Source: Zygaena filipendulae (Eukaryota > Arthropoda > Insecta > Lepidoptera > Zygaenidae). From it: 64,000 bases of DNA. The stretch spans positions 11,671,001-11,735,000 of the forward strand of contig OU015652.1 of assembly GCA_907165275.2 (NCBI GenBank), given 5' to 3'. Positions 11,860 to 23,706 of this stretch are shown here, in pieces. Within the stretch, counting starts at the first letter, position 1. Each line of letters opens with the position of its first letter. Position numbers and translations under genes: made by a program. The notes beneath the pieces are model-generated. The model searched no databases. It was not told the origin of the DNA and saw only the letters and a list, made by a program, of their open reading frames with translations.

Positions 11860-12699
11860 TATGGACCTGAAAACATGAAAATGCTAGAAATATATTGAAA
11901 AACAGGAAATCGAAAAGCTATTGATTTCTGCAGTCCTAAAAAATTGCTATATGGTAAAAAAACAGTGCTATAAGGTGCTATAGTAACATTATGTCGCGGT
12001 CGTGCACATTCATTTAGTAAAGTTATACATACCTCCTTGTCAATATAATACAATATGTTAATTTTAGGTAACTAAATTTAAGTAATGACAGTATTTTAAA
12101 TTCTGGACCACAACATCATGCATTTTTTAAAACAAAACGCATTATACGATCAACGATTTTCAACTAAAAAATGAAAGCGTAGACCGTAGATTAAAAAGAG
12201 AGAAGTTCTCACTTCTCCACCCGAGCCGTGTTACCAACTCTCGAAAATATTTACCCCTAAAAGTTATGTCAAAAATCCCTAAATCCCCCTAAACAAAATA
12301 ATATTATTACTACAAATATAAACATAAATAGTGCCAAGATTTTTGCCTTATTCGAAATTATTAGGGCAAAAATATCGGCCTTATAATTTTTTTTTTATCA
12401 AAAGCAAAAATATCTTGAGTTTATGACGGCTTTCTTATTGATCTCAGCAAAGTCATAAAATTAAATTTTATAAAATTAAACTTTGAACAAGGAACTTCAA
12501 CATTTTTTTTATTCAATTAATATTTTCGCCGTGATATCGAAAATTCGACAGTAATATCGATTTTTTTTTATTAATCTGATCGGTTATTCTAGACGCACTC
12601 ACCAGTATAGAGGGCCTATTTGGTGGAGGTACTCAACATGGTGCAAGGTACCCCCCTTATGTTCATCTCACGCGCTTTAGAAAATCCACAAATCCCCTC

Positions 12700-12889
12700 T
12701 TGGGCTCCCGTACTAACATCATCTGTGAGGTAATACGCCATTGGGCTGACGTTGATCACGTGGACAAACCACTGAGAGCGCCTTACCTTGAAAGCGTCAG
12801 ACGCCAGTGTAGTGGTCACACTATTCACACTCACAATACAAAAATGGCGACGATTATGACCGATGACGTCATACCGCCTACTGCGGATA
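12700..12889 (+). repeat. Unclassified dispersed repeat, left part (split by an insertion)
   Basis: Shares an ordered series of blocks with 1060-1240: TTGATCAC, CAAACCACTGAGAGC, CCTTACCT, TACAAAAATGGCGACGATTA and GACGTCATAC. The second half resumes at 13780 after the 890-bp insertion. Confidence 0.7.
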
Positions 12890-13779
12890 CCGTAAATGGG
12901 GTGAATAGGGACAAAATTGAACTTCATTGAAAATTTTCAGATAGTTTTAATTTGATTTATTACTTTTTAGGATTATAAATGTTTGAGTCTTGGCTGTTTA
13001 TTTAATTTAACATAAAATTAAATATAACAAAAAATAAATAAATAACATTTAGATTTAACACAAACAGGTAAAATAAATGCAATCCCCATTCACCCACAAA
13101 TCGGGGTTAATGGGGATGAGTTGAGGGGTTATTGGGGAAAATTAGGGCTGACACTTTCTATTATTATAATACTTTAAAAAGATGAAATTTGGTTTTTTAA
13201 ACTATTACATAATAACTTCTTTGTGTCAAGGTTTTCAAGTGAACGCAAGACATACCTTTAATAGCCATACTAGTAAAATAGTTAATAGGTAGACGGAGAC
13301 AGTAAATATTTTAACTAAATAGTGACAACCCTAAAAAATCGATACCTATTTTCATACCTAACTCGTTTCTATTCAACTCAGTGAATGAAAGAATGTCCGT
13401 TTTAGCCCTTTCTTTGTCCCTATTCATACATGACACGTCCCGATTCACCCCAAATAACTACAAATTTTATTGATTATTAATCAAAAAACATTAATATTAA
13501 CTAAATATTTAAATTTATCTTTATTTTATTTGATAGGCTAAACACTTTATAACTTATATTTATAACACACACCTTCACAAAAGTCGATACAAAATTTATA
13601 ATCTAAAGTTTCTGAACACGTATTTTGCAGGCATCACGAGGGGTTACCTTTAAGGAAGATTTTCGACAATTCGTAGCTAATTTCACTGTTATTCAATGTT
13701 GCCAGGCAAAAAAATCTAACCTCTACTAAAATCTAAAATTTCCTGGGTTTGTTGTTTCCCTATTCACCCCACTTTACGG
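12890..13779. mobile_element. TA-flanked inverted-repeat transposon, 890 bp
   Basis: Ends CCGTAAATGGGGTGAATAGGGA and (reverse complement) CCGTAAAGTGGGGTGAATAGG are inverted repeats of about 22-23 bp, each directly flanked by TA (12888-12889 and 13780-13781). TA duplication is typical of the Tc1/mariner group. There is no coding capacity, so it is non-autonomous. Extra GGGGT/CCCTATTCA words occur inside near 13085-13140 and 13425-13450. Confidence 0.8.
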
Positions 13780-14164
13780 TACTGCGGTAGTATATTAAAA
13801 GTTATTCCGTCTGAGTTATTCGGAAATAATTTCAGGGCACTCTCTGTCAGTGCATTTCGGAACATATCCTAAGTTGTTACTAACGTAGCATTTTAAATTT
13901 TAACCGTTTAGGCTACGGAACCCCATGAATAGGGAACGTGCACGAACTATAGGTGGCAGCACTAAATCGACAAAAGAGACACTATGCGGACAGTAGAGGA
14001 AACTGATTAAACCAGTCATCGTGCTTTCGGAAGGAAGATAATAATTGAAGAGATAGTTTTGTTTTCATAATTATGTAAACAAAACTATCTCCTCAATTAG
14101 GTATATTATATTTTTGAACAAGTATGATAAAAGTTATAAAATATGGGTTCCGGTGTATCTATAT

Positions 14165-14682
14165 CTAGGTATATACTTATAATAAACTGTAGAGGTCAAT
14201 TCTGTACATTGAATATAATATATTCAAAATTAATATTGGCGGATGAATGGTGATCGATACTGATGCCAAAAAAGCAATCAGTAAATTTTTTGTCTGTCTG
14301 TCTGTATGTGCACGCATGGGTCAAATACTAGTGAAGGGATTTTAAGCAAACTTGGTACGATTGTAGTCCATACTCCTGGACAGGTTATAGGCTATATAAT
14401 AATTATTATATCATTTATAATAATAAATATATAATATAAGGCTAAGACACATAGGAGCTTAGAGGTGACGATAAATTTGAAGCAAGTCGGATGAAAATGC
14501 GCTTTCGAGCTCTTATCCTCGCATACGTTTACTCAATCACGCAAAAACGTCTGAACGGATTTGGATGAAATTTGACGTGCACGTTGTTAGGGTACAGATG
14601 AGCACATAGGGTACTTTTTATCCCGGGATTCATGCGGGAACTCCGAAATTATCACGGGTGAAACCGCGAGGCACAGCTAGTC
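14165..14682 (+). repeat. Composite repeat ending in the CTAGCTGT tail, copy B
   Basis: Direct-repeat relative of 9715-10248, with the same AAACTGTAGAGGTCAATTCTG opening, TCTG tract, GGCTATATAATAA block and GAAACCGCGAGGCACAG-CTAGT ending. Confidence 0.75.
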
Positions 14683-14884
14683 ATCATCAATAATATACTT
14701 AATAATTAATGATCGTCAGCGTCAAAAGGTTTTTAAGCTTTTGAGGCCGGCCATGTATTATATATAGGTATATATATAGGTTGAAGAGATGAGGATGAGG
14801 AGGATGATCTAATGAAGAACATGAGGCTGTGAAAACTGGTAAAATTGTCGCACAAACTAAAATATCCAATGTTTACGATAAGAA

Positions 14885-15140
14885 AATAATCCTTACTAAT
14901 ATTATAAATGCGAAAGTGAGTTTTTGTTTGTTTACTTGTTTGTTACGCTTTTACGCCTTAACGGCACAACCGATCATCGTGAAATTTTGCACACAAGTTT
15001 TCAGGGGGTTTATTTACTACTAGCTGTTCGGAATTCCTGAACTCCGGACTGTCCGGAACTCCAAACAGCTAGTGGAAAATAAACCCCCTGAAAACTTGTA
15101 TGCAAAATTTCACGATGATCGGTTGTGCCGTTTTTTTTTG
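14885..15140. repeat. Two head-to-head repeat fragments forming an inverted repeat
   Basis: 14945-15020 (CGGCACAACCGATCATCGTG, then CAGGGGGTTTATT) is mirrored by 15070-15135 around a short centre that contains GAACTCCGGACTGTCCGG. Both arms are CTAGCTGT-type material, so this is probably an inverted duplication of one repeat. Confidence 0.7.
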
Positions 15141-15335
15141 TTATTTTTTGTCGATGTATTGATAGTTGATACATCCAGAAATACAACAATGAATTGTGAT
15201 TAGCTAGAATAATAATTTTCACAAGTAAAATTAATCCTGTTTACTTGTCATAAATGTGAATGGCAACTATCAATAGATTCGGATTGGCGACACCAGTCGG
15301 CAGCACCGTCGTTGTGCACGTTCCCTATAGGTACG

Positions 15336-15896
15336 TCGCATCACTGTAGAAGTTAAAAAAAAAAGCTATTTTGTGAACTTTCTTTATTTTTTAGGAAAGA
15401 AAGAAAGAAAGAAAATTTATAAATGAATCTTTAAAAAACATACGAATTATGTTGATGTTAAATCTTCCTATTTATTTATAACTTTATACTTACGAGTATT
15501 TCAGTTGGTAGGTAATTAATCAAATGGGCTATTTGACTAAATTTTTTTTTAGCCCGGTTTGTAGATTAGTAAAAAATATAATAATAATAATAACAATCCA
15601 CTTCACAACACACAGAACACACACTTTAAATTATAGCGGTTAATGACGTCAAGAGCCCCCACCCTAAACTTTAATGCGCTATATCTATGTATATTTCATT
15701 AATTTGTTATAAAAAAAATTACGTGTTCATTATTTTTTAATTTTCTAACTGACGGACTAATTAGAAATTAAATTTACAAAAATTAACATATATTAGGTAC
15801 AGCTATTCCCTGTAAAATCTTAACATACCTCCTTACATCATTTTATCATCAAGTAGGTACCTACTTAAATACCATGTAGGTAAATACTGTATTTAC
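15336..15896. other. AT-rich intergenic stretch
   Basis: No open frame or element border recognised. It holds a short GAAA tract (15395-15413) and a TAATAATAATAA run near 15580, and leads into the 3' end of the FGGY kinase gene. Confidence 0.6.
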
Positions 15897-18151
15897 TTAA
15901 TTCATAATTGCTCTATATTTTAATTGATCTTGAAACATTCTTAGAAATACCCTGTACTTTTTATCATGGAATGACTTGACGTGTATGTTTGGTTTTATGA
16001 CTTCAGCTGAACCACCCATATTTTCTATTGCATATTGCACATTGTCATAGTATCCAGAAGCACAAGCTGCCAGTATAGCAGATCCAACCAAAACCGAATC
16101 TTTTTGATGAGGCACAAGTACAGGTAAACCCACAGTGTCTGCCTGTATTTGGACAAAGAGTGGATCTTTCGAGATACCACCACATATAGGTAATGATTGA
16201 AAGGGTTCATAGCCTTTGTGTACTAAAGTTTCAATAATATGTCTTGTGCCATACTGAAAGAGAAAAAGAAAGTTTTAAAATTTAAGTCAGATTAATTACC
16301 TACTTACTTTTAGGAATACTTATAACTCACTGAAAGTGCTTGTAATGTTGCTAGATAAAGTAATGCCAGGTTTTCTTCGCTATTATTTATGGATAATCCA
16401 CTGATCATTCCTTTCATTGTGGGGTCAGCTAATGGAGATCGGTTACCATGGAAATCTGGCAACACATGGAAATCTTTTGTCAAAAGACTCACATCTGACA
16501 AGCTCTGAATTTGAGCAGTTTTCAAGAGCATTTGTCTCAAATAGTTTCGCAATCTGAAATGAAAGAAATAAAACTATAATTATTAATGACAATTTAAAAG
16601 TTATGGTTATGAATAGGAAGGGTAGGTACTAGGTACATAGATTTGTAGTACATAATCACTTACTCCCCAGTGTCAAGTTTCTTCAAAAGCTCTATTCCAG
16701 CAGGATGACTTGAGATAACATGGTCCAGCAACATTCCTGAAGCACTTTGGCCAGCTTCATTCAACCACATATTTGGAACCATTGCACTGTAGTATGGTCC
16801 CCAAACACCATTTACGAAAATTGGGTTTAAATTTATAGCCATATGACAGGTGGATGTCCCACAAATCAATGAAAGACGACTAGACAGATCTGTCTGAATA
16901 TTTACTCCATGTATACCTACAACACCTAGACCACCAGCATGAGCGTCTATAATTGAAGTGGCTACTGGTGTCTTCGGTTTTAAGCCCAGTACACCAGCAA
17001 CATGAGACGATAGGCCTCCACAATAGTCTCCTGGCATAAGGACTTGATTGCCAATTTTTTCAAAATTGTTTTCAGCCAAATCGTCCAATCCGATCTCCTG
17101 CAAGTAGCTCACGTTCCAGCCTCGTTTACCATCAACTGTACATTCATAGTTCCATTTACACACTAAAGAACATAGTGAACGACTGAGTGAACCGGTTGCT
17201 TTCCATGTCAAAAAGTCAGGTAAATCAAAAAAATGACGAAAGCTTGACCATTTCTTTGGTAGGTTTTTTTTTAACCATAGCAGTTTTGGTATTTCCATCT
17301 CCAGACTAACTTTTCCACCTACATATTTAAGAATATCATGGTTTGTTTTGTTAATAAAATCAGCTTCAGCTTGAGCTCTGTGATCCATCCACATAATAAT
17401 GTTTCGTTCATTATTGTCTGAGTTGCTAACTGCTGTTGGGTTGGAGTTATCATCTAAAACCACTAAAGAGCATGTTGCATCAAAACCAATACCCTTAACA
17501 CTGGCAGGATCCACCCCTTGAATAACATTCTGAAATCAGATAAAAAACAGGTGAAGTGCAAATTCGATTCACACCCCCAGGGTTCTGTAGGTACAAATTT
17601 ATAGTTATGTACATCATTGTGTACAATGCATAATAATGGTTTTTGGAAATGTCCTTTTACTAAGACATTTTTCCTTGCCTTATTTCTATAGATCAACCCG
17701 GGTTAAACCCCAAAAAAATAAGGCTTTTATTGGGTTTAATGCCAAGCACCGGGTTGAATGCCCATCTATACAAATTTCTTGATTCTAGGTCAATAAGAAG
17801 TACTCTTTAGTTTTTGATTCCCTTGCAAGTGTAAAAATATTATGTGGTGTGTGATATTTGATATCAATTTCAACTTATACCACAACAGACAGAGTGATCC
17901 ATCAAGGGTCTGTTTTTTCCTTTTGTGGTACGGAACCCTAAAATTTTAACAGTGAATACTGCAAAATAACTAACTTTTATGGTAAAAATGCAGCAATTCC
18001 AAATATCATTGGAAGACTGTTCATAATAATCAGCTTTGGGTTTCCAAGTCTTTATTTCCTTCACTGATGTATTCACAATGTGACCTATGTGGTCTATGAG
18101 AGCGGCGCGCACACTGCCTGAACCCACATCCACACCAATAAAGAAGTCCAT
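15897..18151 (-). CDS. FGGY: FGGY-family carbohydrate kinase (D-ribulokinase type)
   Basis: Probable ATP-dependent kinase of D-ribulose (cytosolic sugar-metabolite repair), from its FGGY/Ydr109c subfamily signs. Exons on the minus strand: 18151-17975, 17529-16664, 16553-16331 and 16253-15897. All have GT/AG borders, the phases close, and the product is 540 residues (human FGGY is about 550). Visible features are the N-terminal nucleotide-binding FFIGVDVGSGSVRAAL, the subfamily motif TCSLV at residues 78-82, MWMDHRAQ, HFFDLPDFLTWKATG, the IDAHAGGLG motif with the likely catalytic base Asp254, ICGTSTCHM, VWGPYYSAM, PDFHGNRSPLADPTMKGM and the C-terminal CGGISKDPLFVQ. The start is the first ATG, directly before the conserved N-terminus. 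No frame damage was seen. Glycerol kinase or xylulokinase is less likely because of the TCSLV motif and the overall pattern. Confidence 0.95.
17690..17772. mobile_element. Diverged copy of the CTATAGAT element
   Basis: Short inverted-repeat insertion in FGGY intron 1, with CTATAGAT and CCCATCTATA ends and an interior GGGTTTAATGCCAAGCACC-like segment. It is related to 5601-5726. No clean target duplication is visible. Confidence 0.55.
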
Positions 18152-18891
18152 TGTAGGCTGTCGCTGTTCGGCTGATCGGAAATCGAATCTGAATATTAAT
18201 TAAACCACTAAAACATTTAAAAATTAGTCTACACCTATAATAGGTAATATTACATTTAGTGCTGAGGTTTATTATAACTGTAATTACACACCTATTATGC
18301 TGGATTTATGAAAACCTTCCTCGTAAGAAAATCTACTTGTTATTTAATAACTGCTGACTTCAAACTGGACTTTATCATTTTTATGACACACAAACACAGC
18401 ATGCGAAGGTCGAAGACTTATGTTATGACCTGTAAGATAAGAACACAAAGGCCATAAAACGGATGTTAATATTGTTATTAACCGCTGATACGAGTACCTA
18501 AGCAATGTGTTTTATCTTATCAACGAACCAAATTTTCGTACATGAAAATTATCGTACAACCACAGATCTGAGAATAGGGTACTTGCATGAACTTTTTTTT
18601 TGTCTATTTTAAAAGTATATGGCCTACAAAGCAAGAAAAAGAAAATGAGAGCAAAATTACGGACATCAAGATAGAGCGCGCGAGCGTTTCAAAGCACAAA
18701 TTAATTAGACTTATGTCCTTATGTCTAAAGTTCCTACTTTTGACCTTACCGCCAAATCGCAGAATTACGTCACTAGATAAAAATTGCGCCTTATGATAGA
18801 GATGTCATTGTCGTTTTGACAAGGTAATGTCACGCTGATAGAATTACTAACTTCAATACCTACACAAAGGCGACTTTCAAAAGTTCCAGTA

Positions 18892-19044
18892 ATGCTACTG
18901 CTCCACCTGCGTGTTAACCACAAATAAGTCTAGTTATTATGTGCGCTAATTTAGATGTGGCCAACATTTTAACGCGTTAACTTACTAACATTACCACGTT
19001 AGAAATTATTAACGTTAACGTTAACGCAGGTGGAGCAGTAGCAT
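18892..19044. mobile_element. 153-bp hairpin nested in the 18.6-20.7 kb element
   Basis: Ends ATGCTACTGCTCCACCTGCG and CGCAGGTGGAGCAGTAGCAT are a perfect 20-bp inverted repeat, with GTTAAC-rich sequence inside. It interrupts the left arm of the larger element. Confidence 0.8.
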
Positions 19045-19684
19045 AAAGAATAGAAATCGAAATTCACCAATGCACGAAGAGTGGAAGTAAGGAGGATCAT
19101 CTCAGTTTATTAGAAAGTGTCCATTGAAAGGGAGCAAATTAAGGTGGCGCCATAGTAGCATGTGGAAAAATTTTAAAAAGAGCGCCACAAACTATTAAGC
19201 AGGATACTAAATTAAAAAAGGAAAGAAAACTTTCCGGTTTGTTACAGCGCATTTTTTATTAAATTCATTTCCAATCAGAACATTTCACTCTGTTTATAAC
19301 TGCTAAATTCATATCATATCCACTTCCTACACTAGCGCCATTTCGGTGAGTGTTCGAACAACCGCTGGACACTTTTTCAACTAATCGCCCATACGAGACG
19401 GTTCTCCTTACTTCTACTCTCCATAATTTTAAAGTAAAAATTTCAGAAAAAGTAAAATATGTGTTTACTGCATACACTTAGTTTCTTTTGCCTTCCCTGA
19501 AAGGAAGTGAAGTGACGTAACATGTAAATTGTAAAGCACAATGCTTCCTAACCTTTGCTTCCTATCGTCTTAATAACAAAAATGAAAGTGGCAAATAACA
19601 CTCAGTGTTGAGTCCAAAAAGAGGAGAAAAAAAAAATTGTTAAGCGTGGCTGTGAATGAACTCCACAAACTACTTGAGCTCTTA

Positions 19685-20030
19685 AGTTGGCGGGGGCAAG
19701 TTGACTTTTTTAAATTTTTTTTGGCCATTTCGATTGTTCGTCGTTTGTTCGTGTTGGTCGATCAAAAATTTTAGTTTTTTCTTAAAAAGTAAATAAAAAT
19801 TGGCCTTAAAGTTGGCGGGGAGAAGATGAAAATATGTATTTTTTTGGCTATTTCGATTGTTCGTCGTTTATTCGTGATTGTGCGATAAAAAATTTGTTTT
19901 GTTCGATCTTAGTTTTTTTTTTAATCGAATAAAAATTGGCCCTAAAGTTGGCGGGGGGTAGTTGAATTTTTTAAATTTTTTTTGGTCATTTCGATTGTCC
20001 GTCGTTTGTTTGTGATTGTTCAATCAATAA
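19685..20030 (+). repeat. Three tandem repeats of about 127 bp
   Basis: Units begin at about 19687, 19811 and 19942 with AAGTTGGCGGGG, followed by TTTTTTGGCCATTTCGATTGT-like sequence and GTCGTTTGTTCGTG, and close with AAAAATTGGCC. They lie inside the long-inverted-repeat element. Confidence 0.75.
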
Positions 20031-20666
20031 TAGGGTACTTGCATGAAATTTATAATAAGAAATTGTGTCAATATTTCAAAAATAGAGCCTTTGAAAAGCG
20101 TTATCGTGAAAGATTTACTAAAAAAATTTCAATAGTTTCCGAAATATTCAACTTTTAATTTTGTGAAACGGAACGTTGCAACGAAACACCAATCACAGCC
20201 ACGCTTAACACATGACGTCACTTTTATTTTTTTAGGAAAGATTTACCTCTTTCAGAGAAGGCAAAAGAAACTAAGTGCATACAGTCAACGCATTTTTTTC
20301 CATTTTCTGAAGTTTTTTACTTTAAAATGCACCGGTAAGATGTATTTCGATTCTTTACTGAAACTTTTGGAAGTAACTCGACACAGTTCAACCTTAATTT
20401 CGCTTTTGGATATTGAAGTTATCTGTCTGTCAGTGTCACATGACCTTGTCAATACGACAGTGACATTTCTACCACAGATTAATAAGGCGTAATTTTGAAC
20501 TAGTGACGTCATTCCGCGTTTCGGCGGTAAAGTATAAAGTAGGAACTTTGAAACGCTCTATTTCATTAATTTATGCATATATATTTTTTCTTTTTCTTGC
20601 TTTGTCTAAGTAGGCCATATATCTTTAAAATAGACTGAAAAAAAAATTTCATGCAAGTACCCTATT

Positions 20667-21969
20667 GTTCGATCTGTTTAAAAAAAAAGATGAAATAAGA
20701 ATTGACCTAACAACGGAATCTCAGTCCGTACTGCCAATTCAGAAGGTATGAAATAAGATTCCTTTGCCTTCCCCAAAAAGGATAAAATAATGTTTAAATT
20801 AGTGTGCGTTGGTGTCCACGTCATATTATTTTTTAATTTTTCATGTTAATACAGTTTGTATTCTATATTTTTTTTTTCTTTTTCAGATGTCCTTTTAAAT
20901 CGGTTAATCTTATTAACTGGATAGCAAGCACTGGTCGTGTAAATTGGAAACCAAATGGCTATTCAAGGATTCGTTTCAAGCATTTCCCAAGCAGTTTCTG
21001 TTGAAAAACTAACCTTACTGACAATGAGAGCAGCTGGCGCGAACCAATAAGCAAGCAATAATAATCGTTTCAAAAACCATAAACCAAGCGCGCATCTTTT
21101 ATGATGCCATGACGAGAAATATTAAGCTGGTTTGCCTCATCCGTACCGTGCGCTAAGGAACTTAAGTTCCAATAAAACGTTATTTGCACCTACATAGTTT
21201 TAATTTCACTTGCTCCGCTTAAATTATAAATCCCCTTGACACCTTCACGAATCGATGATAACCTATCTACTCTATAAAACTACATTTTACTTCCCATAGC
21301 TTTTTCATCACCAAACAAGCTAGAACTCCCTGGAAATTGGAAATAATTTATTTAGTGGTAATACTGGTAGTTTACATGTGTGCATAGGAAGAATATCACT
21401 TTCTCTTACCCTATACGCGAATAGCCTGTCCATTCTATTCTCCGTCTACGATAATTTGGATATCGATACAAACCGATTTCTAAAAGAAATCGGATTTCAG
21501 ATTCGTTTTGATATATCTGACCCATGCCTAGTCGGCTGTCCGTTGTCACAGCACAGTGAATCACAAATTAACTAGACTTATGTCTAAAGTGAATATAAAA
21601 AAGCGCGCCAGTTGAATTAAGGTTAAAATTTAAAAATATAGTATTTTTTGTAGGTACTATATTATTTTTCTTTTATAACAATTAACAAAGAGTAAGTATA
21701 TTATGAAATAACCACAAATTTATAGTACAATTGCCTGAAATATAGTACGATACTGTATTATAATATACCTAGTACGGGTGGCAACCCTTGTGTGATTAGT
21801 GATTAGCGTGATTAGTGATTAGTGTGTGCAGAGAGAAGGTAATCACTACGTTTTAGTGTGTGATTAGACGTGGTAGACTTGAGAATTGAGATACGACTAT
21901 AGTTTTTGTGAGAAATTTTTCGAAATCAGGCACACCACACACATGAGGCTGATATAGATATCTTAGATA
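20667..21969. other. Intergenic DNA upstream of Pop5
   Basis: No gene recognised. It contains a GTGATTAGTGATTAGC mini-repeat at about 21793-21826 and one copy of the dispersed CACAAATTAACTAGACTTAT motif near 21563. The Pop5 promoter and 5' leader should lie in its last few hundred bases. Confidence 0.5.
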
Positions 21970-23413
21970 ATGGTGCGCTTCAAGAACAGGTAAATTGTTA
22001 ATATTTTACACGTTGTGCTTTTTTATTAAGCAGCTGGAGCCTAGGATTTTACTTGCTGGTGTTTTGTAATTCTCTCTTGAATTCTTTGTTGTACTATTTA
22101 TTATATAGAATGTCTTTGTACAAGGGTAAAATATACTACATAACCTACCCAACTTCTTTTGTAAAAATTGGCTTCCATTCTGTTGCTTTTCTCATGTAGA
22201 ACTTGTAATCGAAGAATTTGTATTTCGAGAACACGCGCGTCAAGAGTCTGATGTGTTGCAAGTGTTTTATGCGTGAGAGCATCTGGACGGGATCTATGTG
22301 GCTCTAGTATCTTGGGACCACGTGCGTTCTAGACTCGTGCGTAAAACGCCTCATCTGGACAGGCTCTAAGCTACCAACTCTCATTCAAATATTGACATCT
22401 ATTTTTTTCTATGTAATGCTTGCACAGATAGATAAAAATGGTTTAAATAGCTGTTTGATCCCATCACAATAACAAAAACAATTTTCACTCTAATTACATT
22501 TTACAAATATCCCTTTCACGGTTTCACCACACGTTTTTGTAGCCTTAAAAGGTTAAGGCTACAAAACCATATTACCTCCAGACCACATACTTTGGGCATG
22601 ATTTCTCCTAGTGTGGGAATGCTTAAAATCTATCATTTAATCTAATAAATGTAAGTCAGTGCAGTGGTTTGTTAGTAACATACTTAATATTACATTTGCC
22701 TCAGGAACATATCTTTCGTAGATCGTGATATTAAGAGGATTGTAGTGAAAAGGTTAATTTACTTACAGTTATGTATAACTTTGTTCTGCCACTGTTGCAC
22801 TCATTTCCTTTTTTTGGATTCTGCCGGTGATAAGCCTCTGCATTTACTTACATCTTTTTACAACAATCTACCAAAAAGATTTTATTAAATGTGTAAAAAT
22901 GTATGTAATTTTTTATCAATGGATCTACCTGGTTGCTGAACAGAATCTATCTTATTTTTCAGATATGTCACAGTAAACATCTCGTCTCCAAGAATTCCAG
23001 AAAATAGACCTCTGACTTTGAAATCTAGGCTATTTCATGACACTGTGCTTGATAAAATTCAACAAATGCATGGCGATTTTGGTGTAGCTGCCGTTAGAAT
23101 TGGTTTATTAACAAAATACTGTAACGAAATCACGAGAATAGCCATTATAAGAGCAAGACATGGACCACATAAATTTGTGACAAGCAGCCTACCATTTATT
23201 ACTAAAATTGGTAAATTAGATGTAAAGTTGCAAATACTTCATGTTGGTGCTACACTCAAACATAGTTTTAAGTTTATAGCAAAACATCAGAGAAATTATT
23301 TAGATAGCATGTGGTCAACACTAAAAACAGACGCAGAACGAAAGAGTTTGGAAGTGGCAGTGATGGATTTTACTAAAACTGATGTTGCAATAAACATTGA
23401 AAATATAGTTTAA
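21970..23413 (+). CDS. Pop5: Ribonuclease P/MRP protein subunit POP5
   Basis: Small conserved protein of the nuclear RNase P and RNase MRP complexes (tRNA 5' processing, rRNA processing). Two exons: 21970-21989 (20 bp, encoding MVRFKNR up to a split Arg codon, donor GTAAAT) and 22963-23413 (acceptor TTTTTCAG). The joined frame is 156 residues. The tiny first exon is supported because MVRFK-RY is the usual POP5 start and the second exon supplies the missing Tyr. Other family marks are DTVLDKIQQMHGDFGVAA, the internal IIRARHGPHKFV-SSLPFIT and LQILHVGATLKHSFKFIAKH. The end is a plain TAA. The gene is transcribed towards Dredd; 293 bases separate the two stop codons. Human POP5 is about 163 residues. 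Confidence 0.93.
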
Positions 23414-23706
23414 TGTATAGTGTATAATGCTGTTTATTTCCCACAAAATTTTAAATCAGACAATGAGACAAACTTAAAGAAGGGCCTAACTAAATTAATA
23501 TAATTAATGAAACTGAATATATTATAATCATAATCATAATCATTATAATCAGGGACAGTTTAATAATAAGGCCCCGAATAATGGTACTTATAAGTACAGT
23601 TTCTTCACAAGAATAAGAATACATATATCATAGTAGATATGTATTTTTATTCCTGTGATTAAGAATAAGAATAAGTAAATAATAACATTATACATATAAT
23701 AGTTTC
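23414..23706. other. Shared 3' intergenic space of Pop5 and Dredd
   Basis: AT-rich stretch of 293 bases between two convergent genes, with an (ATAATC)n-like run at 23523-23550. Both 3' UTRs must lie here and may overlap. Confidence 0.6.

Larger units (their letters stand above)
18573..20666. mobile_element. Long-inverted-repeat element (AATAGGGTACTTGCATGAA ends), 2.1 kb
   Basis: The outer ends AATAGGGTACTTGCATGAA and TTCATGCAAGTACCCTATT match, and similarity continues inward through GTCTATTTTAAA, ATGGCCTAC, CAAAGCAAGAAAAAGAAAA, GAGCGTTTCAAAG and GACGTCACTAG (about 250 bp of diverged arm). A second inverted pair lies further in (about 19430-19510 and 20225-20345, CACTTAGTTTCTTTTGCCTT). Another AATAGGGTAC terminus starts at 20028, so elements of one family are probably nested. 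No transposase frame was found, and the class is unknown. Confidence 0.7.

Noticed and set aside
13925..15335. A 1.4-kb element bounded by inverted ATAGGGAACGTGCAC words
   Set aside because: Only about 15 bases match well and no target duplication is visible; too weak to call an element.
15897..18151. Glycerol kinase or xylulokinase as the identity of the FGGY gene
   Set aside because: The TCSLV motif and full-length pattern fit the D-ribulokinase/FGGY subfamily better.
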